Shown one piece after another: positions 9,867 through 17,742 of a stretch of DNA of 64,000 bases. The translations under genes and the position numbers were made by a program. Under the pieces are notes generated by a model that saw nothing but the letters and a program-made list of their open reading frames with translations, made no database searches and was not told where the DNA came from. Origin of the DNA: Provencibacterium sp. (GTDB taxonomy: Bacteria > Bacillota > Clostridia > Oscillospirales > Ruminococcaceae); NCBI GenBank assembly GCA_022793895.1, contig JAAWDS010000004.1, positions 1 to 64,000 on the forward strand, written 5' to 3'. Position 1 is the first letter of the stretch, and every line of letters starts with the position of its first letter.

Positions 9867-11114
9867 CTATACCTTGTCTGCGTCTTCCCAGAAGCCCTCC
9901 GGCAGCGTCTGCATCAGATCCGACTTCAGCGAATGCAGGAAGCCGGCCGTTAGCTCCTGTTTCTGCTGCCATAAGCTGCGGGCCGCCTGTGTGACCATCG
10001 GGTTTTCGGAAAGGATACGGGCGGAATAGCGGTTCATTCGCCGGCAGGCGCTCTCAAAGCCCCCCTCCGGCTGTGCGCCCTCGGCCAGCGCATCCCAGGT
10101 GAGCGACATGGCGCCCGTTTCATCAAGCAGGTCTGCCTCCATAAGCAGGAGCAGCTCCGGCGGCGTATCCTTTTCCAGCATAAGCCCCTTCTCGGAGTGC
10201 CGGGCTACCAGATCCCGCACAAAGGCGCGCTGGGCGTCTGGAAGGCCGGCCTGCCCGGCATATTCCTCAAACACCTGCGCGCCTAGTAGGGCATGCCCTA
10301 TACGCCGGTCGCGTCCGTCATAGCCGGCGTCATGGAAGAGAGCGGCGATAATGAGAGAATCGATATCCACTCTACCAGGATATGCTTTTGCCAGCCGCCA
10401 TGCCCATCCGCACACCCTCCGGATATGCGCGCTGCGCCGGCGGAATGGGGCGTAGGGACATTCTTCCCCGCCGCAGGCTCGGAGGTGGTTCTCTACAAAC
10501 CGGAACATCTCCCGGTAAAGGAGAAGGCGCTCCATAGCCTCCTCCGGCTGCGAGCAGCCGCCGGCGCGCGGCGCATGCCGCTCCCATTCTTCGCGCAGAA
10601 TGCCGTAGACATATTCATCGCGCCAGAGCGTCCCCGCAAGGCCGTTCGAGCGGCGCGACCGGCGGAAGCAGCCCTCGCGGCGCATGCCCAAGCGCTCCAT
10701 CAGCCGGTAGGAGCCGGTGTTTTCCGCATCGCAGCGGGCGAACAGGCGGCGGAGCCCACAGGCTTCAAAGCCGAGCTTTAACAAAAAGCGGCCCAGCTCG
10801 GTTCCATAGCCCTGCCGCCAATAGTCCCGGTGCAGAATCCAGCCGAGCTCGCCCGCGCCCTGCTCTGCGGCTAGGCTACAAGCGCCGATCAGCGCGCCGC
10901 CCTCTTTTAAGAGGACGGCTAGATGAATCTCCTTGCCGGGCGGTCCCCCTTTTTTTGCCGCCATGCGGACAAAGCGGCGCGTTTCCTCCAGGCTGTTCGG
11001 ACCCCAGAGCAGGAAGGTCAGGTTTTCCGGGCTTCCGGCATAGGCGTGAACGGCCGGAATATCTTCTTCACAAAAAGGGCGCAAAAGCAGGCGTTCGGTT
11101 TCGTAGGCGTTCAT
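9867..11114 (-). CDS. GNAT acetyltransferase fused to HD-domain hydrolase
   Basis: About 415 residues. The N-terminal part (about 1-175) is a RimJ/RimL-type GNAT domain (E-T-E-R-L-L-L-R-P-F ... Y-W-R-Q-G-Y-G-T-E ... A-E-N-T-G-S-Y-R-L-M-E-R-L-G). The C-terminal part carries an HD phosphohydrolase pattern (A-H-I-R-R-V, F-H-D-A-G-Y-D-G, then A-D-L-L-D-E-T-G). The ATG at 11114 overlaps the upstream GNAT stop as ATGA, so the two are translationally coupled. An internal ATG at 10535, at the start of the HD part, has GGAGGAGG just upstream, so the HD half may also be made alone. Substrates are unknown; the domain assignments are clearer than the reason for the fusion. Confidence 0.8.
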   Translation of the reverse strand: MNAYETERLLLRPFCEEDIPAVHAYAGSPENLTFLLWGPNSLEETRRFVRMAAKKGGPPGKEIHLAVLLKEGGALIGACSLAAEQGAGELGWILHRDYWRQGYGTELGRFLLKLGFEACGLRRLFARCDAENTGSYRLMERLGMRREGCFRRSRRSNGLAGTLWRDEYVYGILREEWERHAPRAGGCSQPEEAMERLLLYREMFRFVENHLRACGGEECPYAPFRRRSAHIRRVCGWAWRLAKAYPGRVDIDSLIIAALFHDAGYDGRDRRIGHALLGAQVFEEYAGQAGLPDAQRAFVRDLVARHSEKGLMLEKDTPPELLLLMEADLLDETGAMSLTWDALAEGAQPEGGFESACRRMNRYSARILSENPMVTQAARSLWQQKQELTAGFLHSLKSDLMQTLPEGFWEDADKV

Positions 11115-11587
11115 AGCGTTCCCTCCATCTGAATCCGTTGTTTCTGCATGCCCATCCGGAGGTAGAAGGCGGCGGCCTCCTCGTTGAAGCACCATACATT
11201 GAGGGTGAGACGGCGGGCGCCCAGCGTCCGGGCGCGCTCGCGTGCCTGCTCAAACAGCCGGGAACCCAAACCCTGCCGCCGGTATTCCTCCGCCACGACC
11301 AGCGCCTCGATGAATGCGGCCCTCTGCGGCCGCACCAGCGGGCTTTTCGAGGGCGGGCGGAGGGTGAGCTGGCAGAGTCCGACTGCCTGTTTTCTGGTGA
11401 AGGCGGCCAATAAAACGCTGCGTTCATCTTGAAGGAGCTGTTTATATTCCTCTTCCGGCAGCGGATCGGCATCCTGATAGATATCCGGCCGGTTTTCCAC
11501 ATGCTGCCGGTGGAGTTGTTCAAACAGCCGGCGGATGCCTGGATAGTCCTCTGCGGCGGCGTCGCGCAAGGTAAAAGGGGCTGTCAT
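11111..11587 (-). CDS. GNAT family N-acetyltransferase
   Basis: 158-residue acetyltransferase of unknown substrate. The acetyl-CoA loop is E-E-Y-R-R-Q-G-L-G-S-R-L-F, followed by the typical N-V-W-C-F-N-E-E-A-A-A-F-Y-L-R-M-G-M segment. AAGGAGGT lies close upstream of the ATG. It overlaps the GNAT-HD gene by four bases, forming a two-gene unit. Confidence 0.9.
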   Translation of the reverse strand: MTAPFTLRDAAAEDYPGIRRLFEQLHRQHVENRPDIYQDADPLPEEEYKQLLQDERSVLLAAFTRKQAVGLCQLTLRPPSKSPLVRPQRAAFIEALVVAEEYRRQGLGSRLFEQARERARTLGARRLTLNVWCFNEEAAAFYLRMGMQKQRIQMEGTL

Positions 11588-11714
11588 GTCTCTACCTCCT
11601 TATCCCAATTCCAAGGTAGCCGCGGGCGGAAGGCCGGGCGGCATGCAGAACGCCAGGGCCGCGGCAGGCGGCGGTCCGGCTACGCGTTTCGTACATTTTA
11701 GAGCCTTCTATTTT

Positions 11715-11763
11715 TTACCCCAAAAAGCAAAAATGGAAACAGTTGGCATCAACTGTTTCCATT
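11715..11763 (-). terminator. Intrinsic terminator of clpB
   Basis: A 14-bp perfect stem (11732-11745 with 11750-11763), followed on the minus strand by a T-rich stretch (TTTTGCTTTTTG). It begins 22 bases after the clpB stop. Confidence 0.9.
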
Positions 11764-11785
11764 ATAAACATGCCCAGCCGGAAAG

Positions 11786-14416
11786 TCAATCGGCGCATTC
11801 GTTTTTTGCGGTGGGTTCATGGATGTGAACGGCCAATGCGCCGTTTTCCAGCACGACCTCCAGCGTCGAGCCGGGCAGCGGATCCCCGGCAATGATGGCG
11901 CGGGCCACCTGGGTTTCCACCCGGCTTTGAATGAACCGGCCCAGCGGGCGGGCGCCATAGATGGGATCGAAGCCCTCGTCGGCGATGAAGCGCTTCGCCT
12001 CCTCGCTGACCTGGAGCCGGAGCTCGCGTTCCTCCAGCCGCCGGCTGAGGCCGCGCAGCAGGAGCTCCACAATCCGGCCGATCTCCTCGCGGCCGAGCGG
12101 CTTATAGAATACGATTTCATCCAGCCGGTTGAGAAATTCCGGGCGGAACTGCTGCTTGAGGAGCGCGTCCACCGCCGCGCGCGCTTCTTTTGTCACCGAT
12201 CCATCCGGCCCGATGCCTTCGAGGATATGACTGGAGCCGAGGTTGGAGGTCAGGATGATAATAGTGTTTTTAAAGTCCACCGTCCGGCCCTGCGAATCGG
12301 TGATCCGTCCGTCGTCCAGTACCTGGAGAAGAATGTTGAAAACCTCCGGGTGCGCCTTCTCAATCTCATCGAAGAGGATGACCGAGTAGGGCTTGCGCCG
12401 CACCGCCTCGGTGAGCTGGCCGCCCTCCTCGTAGCCGACGTATCCGGGAGGGGCGCCGATGAGGCGGGAAACGGAGAATTTCTCCATGTATTCGGTCATA
12501 TCGATCCGCACGAGGTTGCGCTCATCGTCAAATAGGCACTGGGCGAGCGCCTTGGCCAGCTCGGTTTTGCCGACGCCGGTCGGCCCCAAAAACAGGAAAG
12601 AGCCGATGGGCCGGTTGGGGTCCTGTATCCCCGCGCGGGATCGCAGGACGGCCTCCGAGACCTTTTGCACCGCTTCCTCCTGGCCGACGACCCGCTCATG
12701 CAGGAGCGCTCCGAGGTTTAGGAGCTTGTCGCGCTCCGACTCCAGCAGCCGGGAGACCGGAATGCCGGTCCAGCGGCCGACGATGCGGGCAATCTCCTCA
12801 TCGGTCACTTTGTCGCGCAGAAGCGAGCGGGAGCGGCTCTCCTCGGCTAAGGCTTCCTCCGCCTCCAGCCGCTTTTGCAGCTCAGGCAGCCGCCCATAGG
12901 TCAGTTCTGCGGCCTTGTTGAGATCGTAGCTGCGCTGGGCCTGTTCGATCTGGGCGTTGATCTGCTCGATCTCCTCGCGGATGTGCTGGACCTTGCCGAT
13001 AGCCTCTTTTTCGTTCTCCCAGCGGGCCTTCATCTCCCCATAGCGGGCACGCAGCTCGGCCAGCTCCTTTTGCAGCTCTTCCAGGTGCTCCTTGGAGAGA
13101 TGGTCGGTCTCTTTTTTCAGCGCGGCCTCCTCTATTTCCAGCTGCATGATCTTGCGGGAGATTTCATCGATCTCGGTGGGCATGGAATCCATCTCGGTCT
13201 TGATTAGGGCGCACGCCTCATCCACCAGATCGATCGCCTTATCCGGCAAAAAGCGGTCGGAGATGTAGCGGTTGGAGAGCACCGCCGCTGCAATGAGCGC
13301 CCCGTCCTGGATTTTAACCCCATGGAACACCTCATAGCGCTCCTTCAGCCCGCGCAGGATCGAAATGGTGTCCTCAACGGTGGGTTCGTCGACCAGCACC
13401 GGCTGGAAGCGGCGTTCGAGCGCGGCGTCCTTCTCCACGTACTGGCGGTATTCGTTCAGCGTCGTCGCGCCGATGCAGTGCAGCTCGCCGCGCGCCAAGA
13501 GCGGCTTGAGGAGGTTGCCGGCGTCCATCGAGCCCTCGGTTTTACCGGCGCCAACGATGGTGTGCAGCTCATCGATAAAAAGGATGATCTTCCCCTCGCT
13601 CTTTTTCACCTCGGCCAGCACCGCCTTCAGGCGCTCCTCAAACTCGCCGCGGAACTTGGCGCCTGCAATGAGCGCGCCCATGTCCAGCGAGAAGAGCATG
13701 CGGTCCTTGAGGTTTTCCGGCACATCGCCGCGCACGATGCGCAGCGCCAGGCCTTCGGCAATGGCGGTTTTGCCAACGCCCGGCTCGCCGATGAGCACCG
13801 GGTTGTTCTTCGTCTTGCGGCTTAAAATGCGGATAACGTTGCGGATCTCGTTGTCCCGGCCGATGACCGGGTCGAGCTTTTGGCTGCGCGCCAGCTCGGT
13901 GAGGTCCGAGCCGTATTTTTTCAAAACGTCGTAGGTATCTTCGGGGTTGTCGGAGGTGACGCGGGTGTTGCCGCGCACCGATTGGAGCGCGTCCAGAAAC
14001 CGGTTTTTATCGAACTGGAAGCTGCGCAGCAGCTCCCCCAAGGTGCGGCTGGGCTTTTCGGCCAGCCCCAGGAAAAGGTGCTCCACCGAAATATAGTCGT
14101 CCTTCATCCGCTCCGCCGTGCGCTCCGCTTCGGTCAGGGCGCGGTCGGTATCGGAGGATACATAGATCTTCCCGCTCTCCCGTCCGCCGCCGCTGACGCC
14201 GGGGAGCTTATCCACAAGCTGGAGAGCGCTGGAGAGCAGCATGGAGGGATCGAGCCCCATTTTTTTCAGCAGCTCGGCGACCAGGCCGTTTTCTTGGGAA
14301 AGCAGCGCGGTTAAAAGGTGCTCCTGCTCGATCTGCGGGTTTTGCCGCTCTACCGCAAGGCTCTGCGCCGCGCTGACCGCCTCGATGGATTTTTGCGTTA
14401 ATTTCTGCATGTTCAT
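11786..14416 (-). CDS. clpB: ATP-dependent disaggregase ClpB
   Basis: Hsp100 chaperone that extracts proteins from aggregates together with DnaK/DnaJ. About 876 residues from the ATG at 14416; GAGGAAC is upstream, and a second ATG six bases on is equally possible. Seen in order: N-domain (Q-K-S-I-E-A-V), first AAA module with Walker A G-E-P-G-V-G-K-T, long coiled-coil M-domain (about 400-530, rich in E/K/R/L), and second AAA module with Walker A G-P-T-G-V-G-K-T and G-A-P-P-G-Y-V-G-Y. The M-domain separates it from ClpC/ClpA. A perfect CIRCE operator upstream places it under HrcA, whereas clpB-type genes in many Firmicutes are CtsR-controlled. Confidence 0.97.
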   Translation of the reverse strand: MNMQKLTQKSIEAVSAAQSLAVERQNPQIEQEHLLTALLSQENGLVAELLKKMGLDPSMLLSSALQLVDKLPGVSGGGRESGKIYVSSDTDRALTEAERTAERMKDDYISVEHLFLGLAEKPSRTLGELLRSFQFDKNRFLDALQSVRGNTRVTSDNPEDTYDVLKKYGSDLTELARSQKLDPVIGRDNEIRNVIRILSRKTKNNPVLIGEPGVGKTAIAEGLALRIVRGDVPENLKDRMLFSLDMGALIAGAKFRGEFEERLKAVLAEVKKSEGKIILFIDELHTIVGAGKTEGSMDAGNLLKPLLARGELHCIGATTLNEYRQYVEKDAALERRFQPVLVDEPTVEDTISILRGLKERYEVFHGVKIQDGALIAAAVLSNRYISDRFLPDKAIDLVDEACALIKTEMDSMPTEIDEISRKIMQLEIEEAALKKETDHLSKEHLEELQKELAELRARYGEMKARWENEKEAIGKVQHIREEIEQINAQIEQAQRSYDLNKAAELTYGRLPELQKRLEAEEALAEESRSRSLLRDKVTDEEIARIVGRWTGIPVSRLLESERDKLLNLGALLHERVVGQEEAVQKVSEAVLRSRAGIQDPNRPIGSFLFLGPTGVGKTELAKALAQCLFDDERNLVRIDMTEYMEKFSVSRLIGAPPGYVGYEEGGQLTEAVRRKPYSVILFDEIEKAHPEVFNILLQVLDDGRITDSQGRTVDFKNTIIILTSNLGSSHILEGIGPDGSVTKEARAAVDALLKQQFRPEFLNRLDEIVFYKPLGREEIGRIVELLLRGLSRRLEERELRLQVSEEAKRFIADEGFDPIYGARPLGRFIQSRVETQVARAIIAGDPLPGSTLEVVLENGALAVHIHEPTAKNECAD

Positions 14417-14474
14417 TTGTTCCTCTGGCCTCCTCGTCCGGCATGAATGGGGATCGTTTTTTCTTACAGCCCTT

Positions 14475-14480
14475 ATTATA
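14475..14480 (-). promoter_or_regulatory. Possible -10 element between CIRCE and clpB
   Basis: A perfect TATAAT lies 58 bases upstream of the clpB start on its strand. Its best -35 candidate (CTGACA, 14506-14501) is 20 bases away, longer than ideal. It lies about 50 bases downstream of CIRCE, so if it is used, CIRCE would act from upstream. The promoter is therefore not resolved. Confidence 0.35.
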
Positions 14481-14531
14481 GGCGGGAGATGTGAATCAAC
14501 TGTCAGCAAATTGTGAGCAAATTGAAAAGTT

Positions 14532-14558
14532 TTAGCACTCATATATTGTGAGTGCTAA
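14532..14558. promoter_or_regulatory. CIRCE operator (HrcA binding site)
   Basis: Perfect inverted repeat TTAGCACTC, nine bases, GAGTGCTAA. This is the complete CIRCE consensus bound by the HrcA heat-shock repressor. It is about 115 bases upstream of clpB; nothing on its other side looks like a heat-shock gene. Confidence 0.95.
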
Positions 14559-14740
14559 AACCAAAAATAAAACATTCTTTTGGCGGGGCTTTAGGAAGGC
14601 GGGGCGCGCAGCTGTCCGGCGGCATAAAATGAAAGGGGGAAACCTGGGGCGAAGCCTCGCGGGGTTCTCCTTCCCGCCCCTTGGCGGGAATCCGGCTTTG
14701 CCGGACCGGCACAGTTTTTAGGAAAGGAGCGCTTACCGCC
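14559..14740. other. Intergenic stretch between CIRCE and the Se/S carrier gene
   Basis: No gene seen. It contains a small hairpin (TCCGGC, TTT, GCCGGA at 14691-14705) and AAGGAG at about 14724. The promoter for the downstream two-gene unit was not identified. Confidence 0.4.
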
Positions 14741-14995
14741 ATGAACGAATGGAACATCCCGCTGACCTCTATCACGTATGCCATCAAGGCGCAGAACGCG
14801 CTGCGTGCGCAGGGCATCCGCGCGCAGATCGGCCGGGATGAGAGATACCGCAGCGGAAAGAGCTGCGGCTATTCGCTGATTCTCCGCCCGGATGTGAACC
14901 GCACGCGGGTGATGGAAATTTTGCAACGGGAGAACATCAAGCTGGCCTCGCTGGATCCAGGCCCGCCTGCCCGGTCGATGTATTACCGGTCATAA
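14741..14995 (+). CDS. DUF3343 putative Se/S carrier-like protein
   Basis: Small protein of about 84 residues. The pattern (L-T-S-I-T-Y-A-I-K-A-Q-N-A-L, then S-C-G-Y-S-L-I-L, then a C-terminal helix) fits DUF3343, a family annotated as putative selenium/sulfur carrier-like. The cysteine in S-C-G would be the candidate persulfide or selenide carrier site. It sits 63 bases before a cysteine desulfurase-like gene, which fits a donor-acceptor pair. The start is the ATG at 14741 with AAAGGAG upstream, slightly further away than ideal. Family assignment is moderately sure; function is inferred. Confidence 0.72.
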   Translation: MNEWNIPLTSITYAIKAQNALRAQGIRAQIGRDERYRSGKSCGYSLILRPDVNRTRVMEILQRENIKLASLDPGPPARSMYYRS

Positions 14996-15058
14996 CAGCC
15001 CGCTCACTCCGGCACAGGTTGGGCGGCCGGAGAGAGTGGACAGGGAGGTAAAAATCAA

Positions 15059-16192
15059 TTGGTATATTTTGATAATGCAGCCACCTCCTTCCCGAAGCCC
15101 CGCATGACGGTGGAGGCGGCGAACGCCGCCTTCACCCGCTATGGGGCCAATCCGGGCAGGGGAGGGCACAGGATGGCGCTGGAAACCTCGCAAATGGTCT
15201 TTCGCGCGCGGGAGCAATTGGCGCAGCTCATGGGGATGGACGCTCCGGAAAACGTGGTGTTTACCCTCAACTGTACACAAGCATCCAACCAGGCTATCAA
15301 GGGCGTGGTGCGCGAGGGGGATCATGTCATTATCTCCAGTATGGAGCATAACTCGGTCCGGCGGCCGGTGGAGGCGCTCAAGAAGGCGGGCGTTTGCGAT
15401 TATGACGTTGCCCGCGTGGAGGTAGGCGACCCGGCGGCGACGGTGCGCAATTTCCGCGCGCTTCTGCGGCCGAACACACGGCTTATCTGCTGCGTACATG
15501 GTTCCAACGTTTTTGGAACGATTCAGCCGGTGGAGGCGCTCTGCGCTCTCGCGCACGAAAACGGGGCCCTCTTTTTGCTGGATGCCGCCCAGACGGCGGG
15601 CGTGCTGTCCATCCGGTTTAAAGAGCTGCCGGCGGACTTTATCTGTCTGGCCTGCCACAAGGGGCTCTATGCCCCGACCGCGCTCGGCGCGCTGCTCGTC
15701 GGCGGGCAGGCGGAGCTGAACACCCTGCTGGAAGGCGGATCGGGAAGCCTGTCGCTGGAAACGGATATGCCGCCCTTCCTTCCCGACCGTCTGGAGGCGG
15801 GCACGGTGAACACCACCGGGATCGCCGGGCTCACGGGCGGGCTGCGGTTTGTGCGGCTGAGGACCATTCCGCGCATCTACCGGGAGGAGATGGAGCTAAC
15901 CCACCGGCTTTACCAGGGGTTAAGCGAAATCAAGGGCGTAACGCTCTACAACCGTCCCGGACTGCCGGTGCTCTCCTTCGGCATTGAGGGAATGACCGGC
16001 GAGGCGGCGGCCGGAAGGCTGGGAGAATTGGGCTATGCGCTGCGCGGCGGCTTCCATTGCAGCCCGCTGGCGCATGAGACGATGGGCACCCTGGAAACCG
16101 GCACGGCGCGTATCGGCGTCGGCGCGTTCAACACGGCGGCGCAGGCGGAAGGACTTCTGCGCGCCGTCCGCCGGGTGGTGAAGGAGACCTAA
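15059..16192 (+). CDS. Cysteine desulfurase family aminotransferase (class V)
   Basis: PLP enzyme of the class V aminotransferase fold, expected to release sulfur (or selenium) from cysteine (selenocysteine). 377 residues from a TTG start at 15059, with GGGAGG nine bases upstream. Visible: N-terminal Y-F-D-N-A-A-T-S-F-P-K-P, N-C-T-Q-A-S-N cofactor loop, D-A-A-Q-T-A-G, the PLP lysine in C-H-K-G-L-Y-A-P, and a C-terminal G-G-F-H-C-S-P-L-A-H catalytic-cysteine region. It resembles the EF2568-like subfamily, some members of which I recall near selenium-dependent molybdenum hydroxylase genes; no such genes are in the window. It follows a Se/S-carrier-like gene and is followed by a repeat palindrome. 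Confidence 0.9.
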   Translation: MVYFDNAATSFPKPRMTVEAANAAFTRYGANPGRGGHRMALETSQMVFRAREQLAQLMGMDAPENVVFTLNCTQASNQAIKGVVREGDHVIISSMEHNSVRRPVEALKKAGVCDYDVARVEVGDPAATVRNFRALLRPNTRLICCVHGSNVFGTIQPVEALCALAHENGALFLLDAAQTAGVLSIRFKELPADFICLACHKGLYAPTALGALLVGGQAELNTLLEGGSGSLSLETDMPPFLPDRLEAGTVNTTGIAGLTGGLRFVRLRTIPRIYREEMELTHRLYQGLSEIKGVTLYNRPGLPVLSFGIEGMTGEAAAGRLGELGYALRGGFHCSPLAHETMGTLETGTARIGVGAFNTAAQAEGLLRAVRRVVKET

Positions 16193-16223
16193 AGAGGAGC
16201 GCGGAACACTTCCGGCTAGAAAC

Positions 16224-16694
16224 GGGCGCGTTGCAGAATTTCATTCTGCAACGCGCCCTTTGGAAAAACGGTTTTCAGGGCGAAGAGGCTGCCCTGAATT
16301 TCGCGCCATAAGGCGCGAAAACACCGTTTTTCAGGTTTCTGCAAGCCGGAGGATCGGCTCGACCGGAGGTTTCTTTTCTATTTTGCAGGCAGCCCTTTTT
16401 CAGAGGCCGCGCCGCAAAATAGGACAAGCCGGTAAAAACGCAACCCGGCCTGCTAAAGAAATGGCGCGGGCCGCTCTTCCGGTTTGCAGAAAAGGCTGCG
16501 CCGCGAAATGGGACAAGCCGGCAAAAACACAATCCGGCCTGTAAAAAAATGGTGCAAGCCGCTCCTCCGGCTTGTAGGAACCGGAAAAAGCGGCGGTTTC
16601 GCGCCTTATGGCGCGAAATTTGGGGCGTCATTTTCGCCCTAAAAGCCGCTTTTTCAGAGGGCGCGTTGCGGAATGAAATTCTGCAACGCGCCCT
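16224..16694. repeat. Composite pair of inverted intergenic repeat elements
   Basis: Two family copies face each other. The plus-oriented copy starts with the palindrome at 16224-16258 and has an outer stem (AAAAACGG with CCGTTTTT) enclosing hairpins CAGGGC/GCCCTG and TTTCGCGCC/GGCGCGAAA. The minus-oriented copy ends with the palindrome at 16659-16694 and repeats the same plan with AAAAAGCGG/CCGCTTTTT. Between them lies a direct duplication with an 89-bp period (from 16409 and 16498). The block fills nearly all of the 640-bp gap between the desulfurase and cdaA. Open frames across it are repeat-derived and lack translation signals. Confidence 0.8.
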
Positions 16695-16722
16695 TGCAAA
16701 CAGCGGGATAGTCTGATAAAAT
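16694..16722 (+). promoter_or_regulatory. Promoter of cdaA-cdaR, at the repeat boundary
   Basis: TTGCAA (16694-16699), a 17-base spacer, TAAAAT (16717-16722), with TG one base before the -10 (extended -10). The -35 abuts the right palindrome of the repeat element, leaving a leader of about 105 bases before the cdaA start. Confidence 0.65.
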
Positions 16723-16835
16723 GAATGGGTAAAAGCAGCCGGTGCGGGATCCGGACGCCGGAGGACACGGGCGGAAGATTTTGGCTGCATGCGCGCAGTC
16801 CGGATAGAACTCCCCAGAGAAAGGAATGGTCAGAT

Positions 16836-17714
16836 ATGTTCAGCGAGGCCAATGTAACGTTGCAGGATACCCTCAGCAACATATGGGCGACCATTAAAAC
16901 CATCTCTCCAGGCGATGTGATCGATATTTTAATGGTAGCGGTGGTGCTCTATTACATCATTAAGCTGGTGCGCGATACCCGCGCCAGCCAACTGGTGAAG
17001 GGAATTATGCTGCTGCTGTGCGTTTACCTGTTCACCGATATGCTTGAGTTTAAGGTGATGGGCTTCTTTATGAAAACGATCCTGACGGTAGGGGCCACTG
17101 CGCTGATTGTGGTGTTCCAGCCCGAATTGCGCCGCGCGCTGGAACGAATGGGCCGCACCCGCCTGCCCTCCGGGCTTTTCGGCGCGGGAGCGCAGGGCGA
17201 GGAGCAGCGCGCCGCCATCCTCAGCATGATTGAGGAGGTCTGCGAGGCGAGCAAATCGCTTTCCCGCCACAAGATCGGCGCGCTGATGGTCTTTGAAATG
17301 CAGACGCGTCTAGGGGAGATCATCAAGACCGGCACGCTGATCGACTGCAAGCCGGTTGCCGAGCTCATTGGGAACATCTTTTTCCCCAACGCCCCGCTGC
17401 ACGATGGGGCGATGATTATCCGGGATGCGCGGCTGCATGCGGCGGGCTGCTTCCTGCCGCTGACCGAGAACAACGAGCTCTCCAAAGAGCTGGGAACGCG
17501 CCACCGCGCCTCGTTGGGCATGAGCGAGAATTCCGATGCTATCGTTGTGGTCGTCTCCGAGGAGACCGGCACCATTTCGGTAGCGCGCAACGGGGTTTTA
17601 ACGCGGAATTATACGCCGGAAACCTTGGGAAACTACCTGCGCACGGAATTGCTGGGGAACGAGGTTCCGCGCGAGAAGGAACACCGTTTTAAACGGAAGA
17701 AGGCAAAGAGCTAA
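16836..17714 (+). CDS. cdaA: Diadenylate cyclase CdaA
   Basis: Makes the second messenger c-di-AMP from two ATP at the membrane. About 292 residues from the ATG at 16836 (AAAGGA upstream). Three N-terminal membrane helices (about 20-95) are followed by a DAC domain with the family signatures D-G-A-M-I-I and T-R-H-R-A. A short basic tail ends the protein. The gene order cdaA then cdaR (28 bases apart) is the standard Firmicutes arrangement, though glmM, often third, does not follow here. Confidence 0.95.
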   Translation: MFSEANVTLQDTLSNIWATIKTISPGDVIDILMVAVVLYYIIKLVRDTRASQLVKGIMLLLCVYLFTDMLEFKVMGFFMKTILTVGATALIVVFQPELRRALERMGRTRLPSGLFGAGAQGEEQRAAILSMIEEVCEASKSLSRHKIGALMVFEMQTRLGEIIKTGTLIDCKPVAELIGNIFFPNAPLHDGAMIIRDARLHAAGCFLPLTENNELSKELGTRHRASLGMSENSDAIVVVVSEETGTISVARNGVLTRNYTPETLGNYLRTELLGNEVPREKEHRFKRKKAKS

Positions 17715-17742
17715 AAGAATGGGATCCTGGAAAGGAGCGCTT

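Noticed and set aside
16260-16544. Open frame similar at protein level to one at 25143-25418
   Set aside because: The shared peptide arises because both lie in copies of the intergenic repeat. Neither has translation signals, and other copies break the frame.
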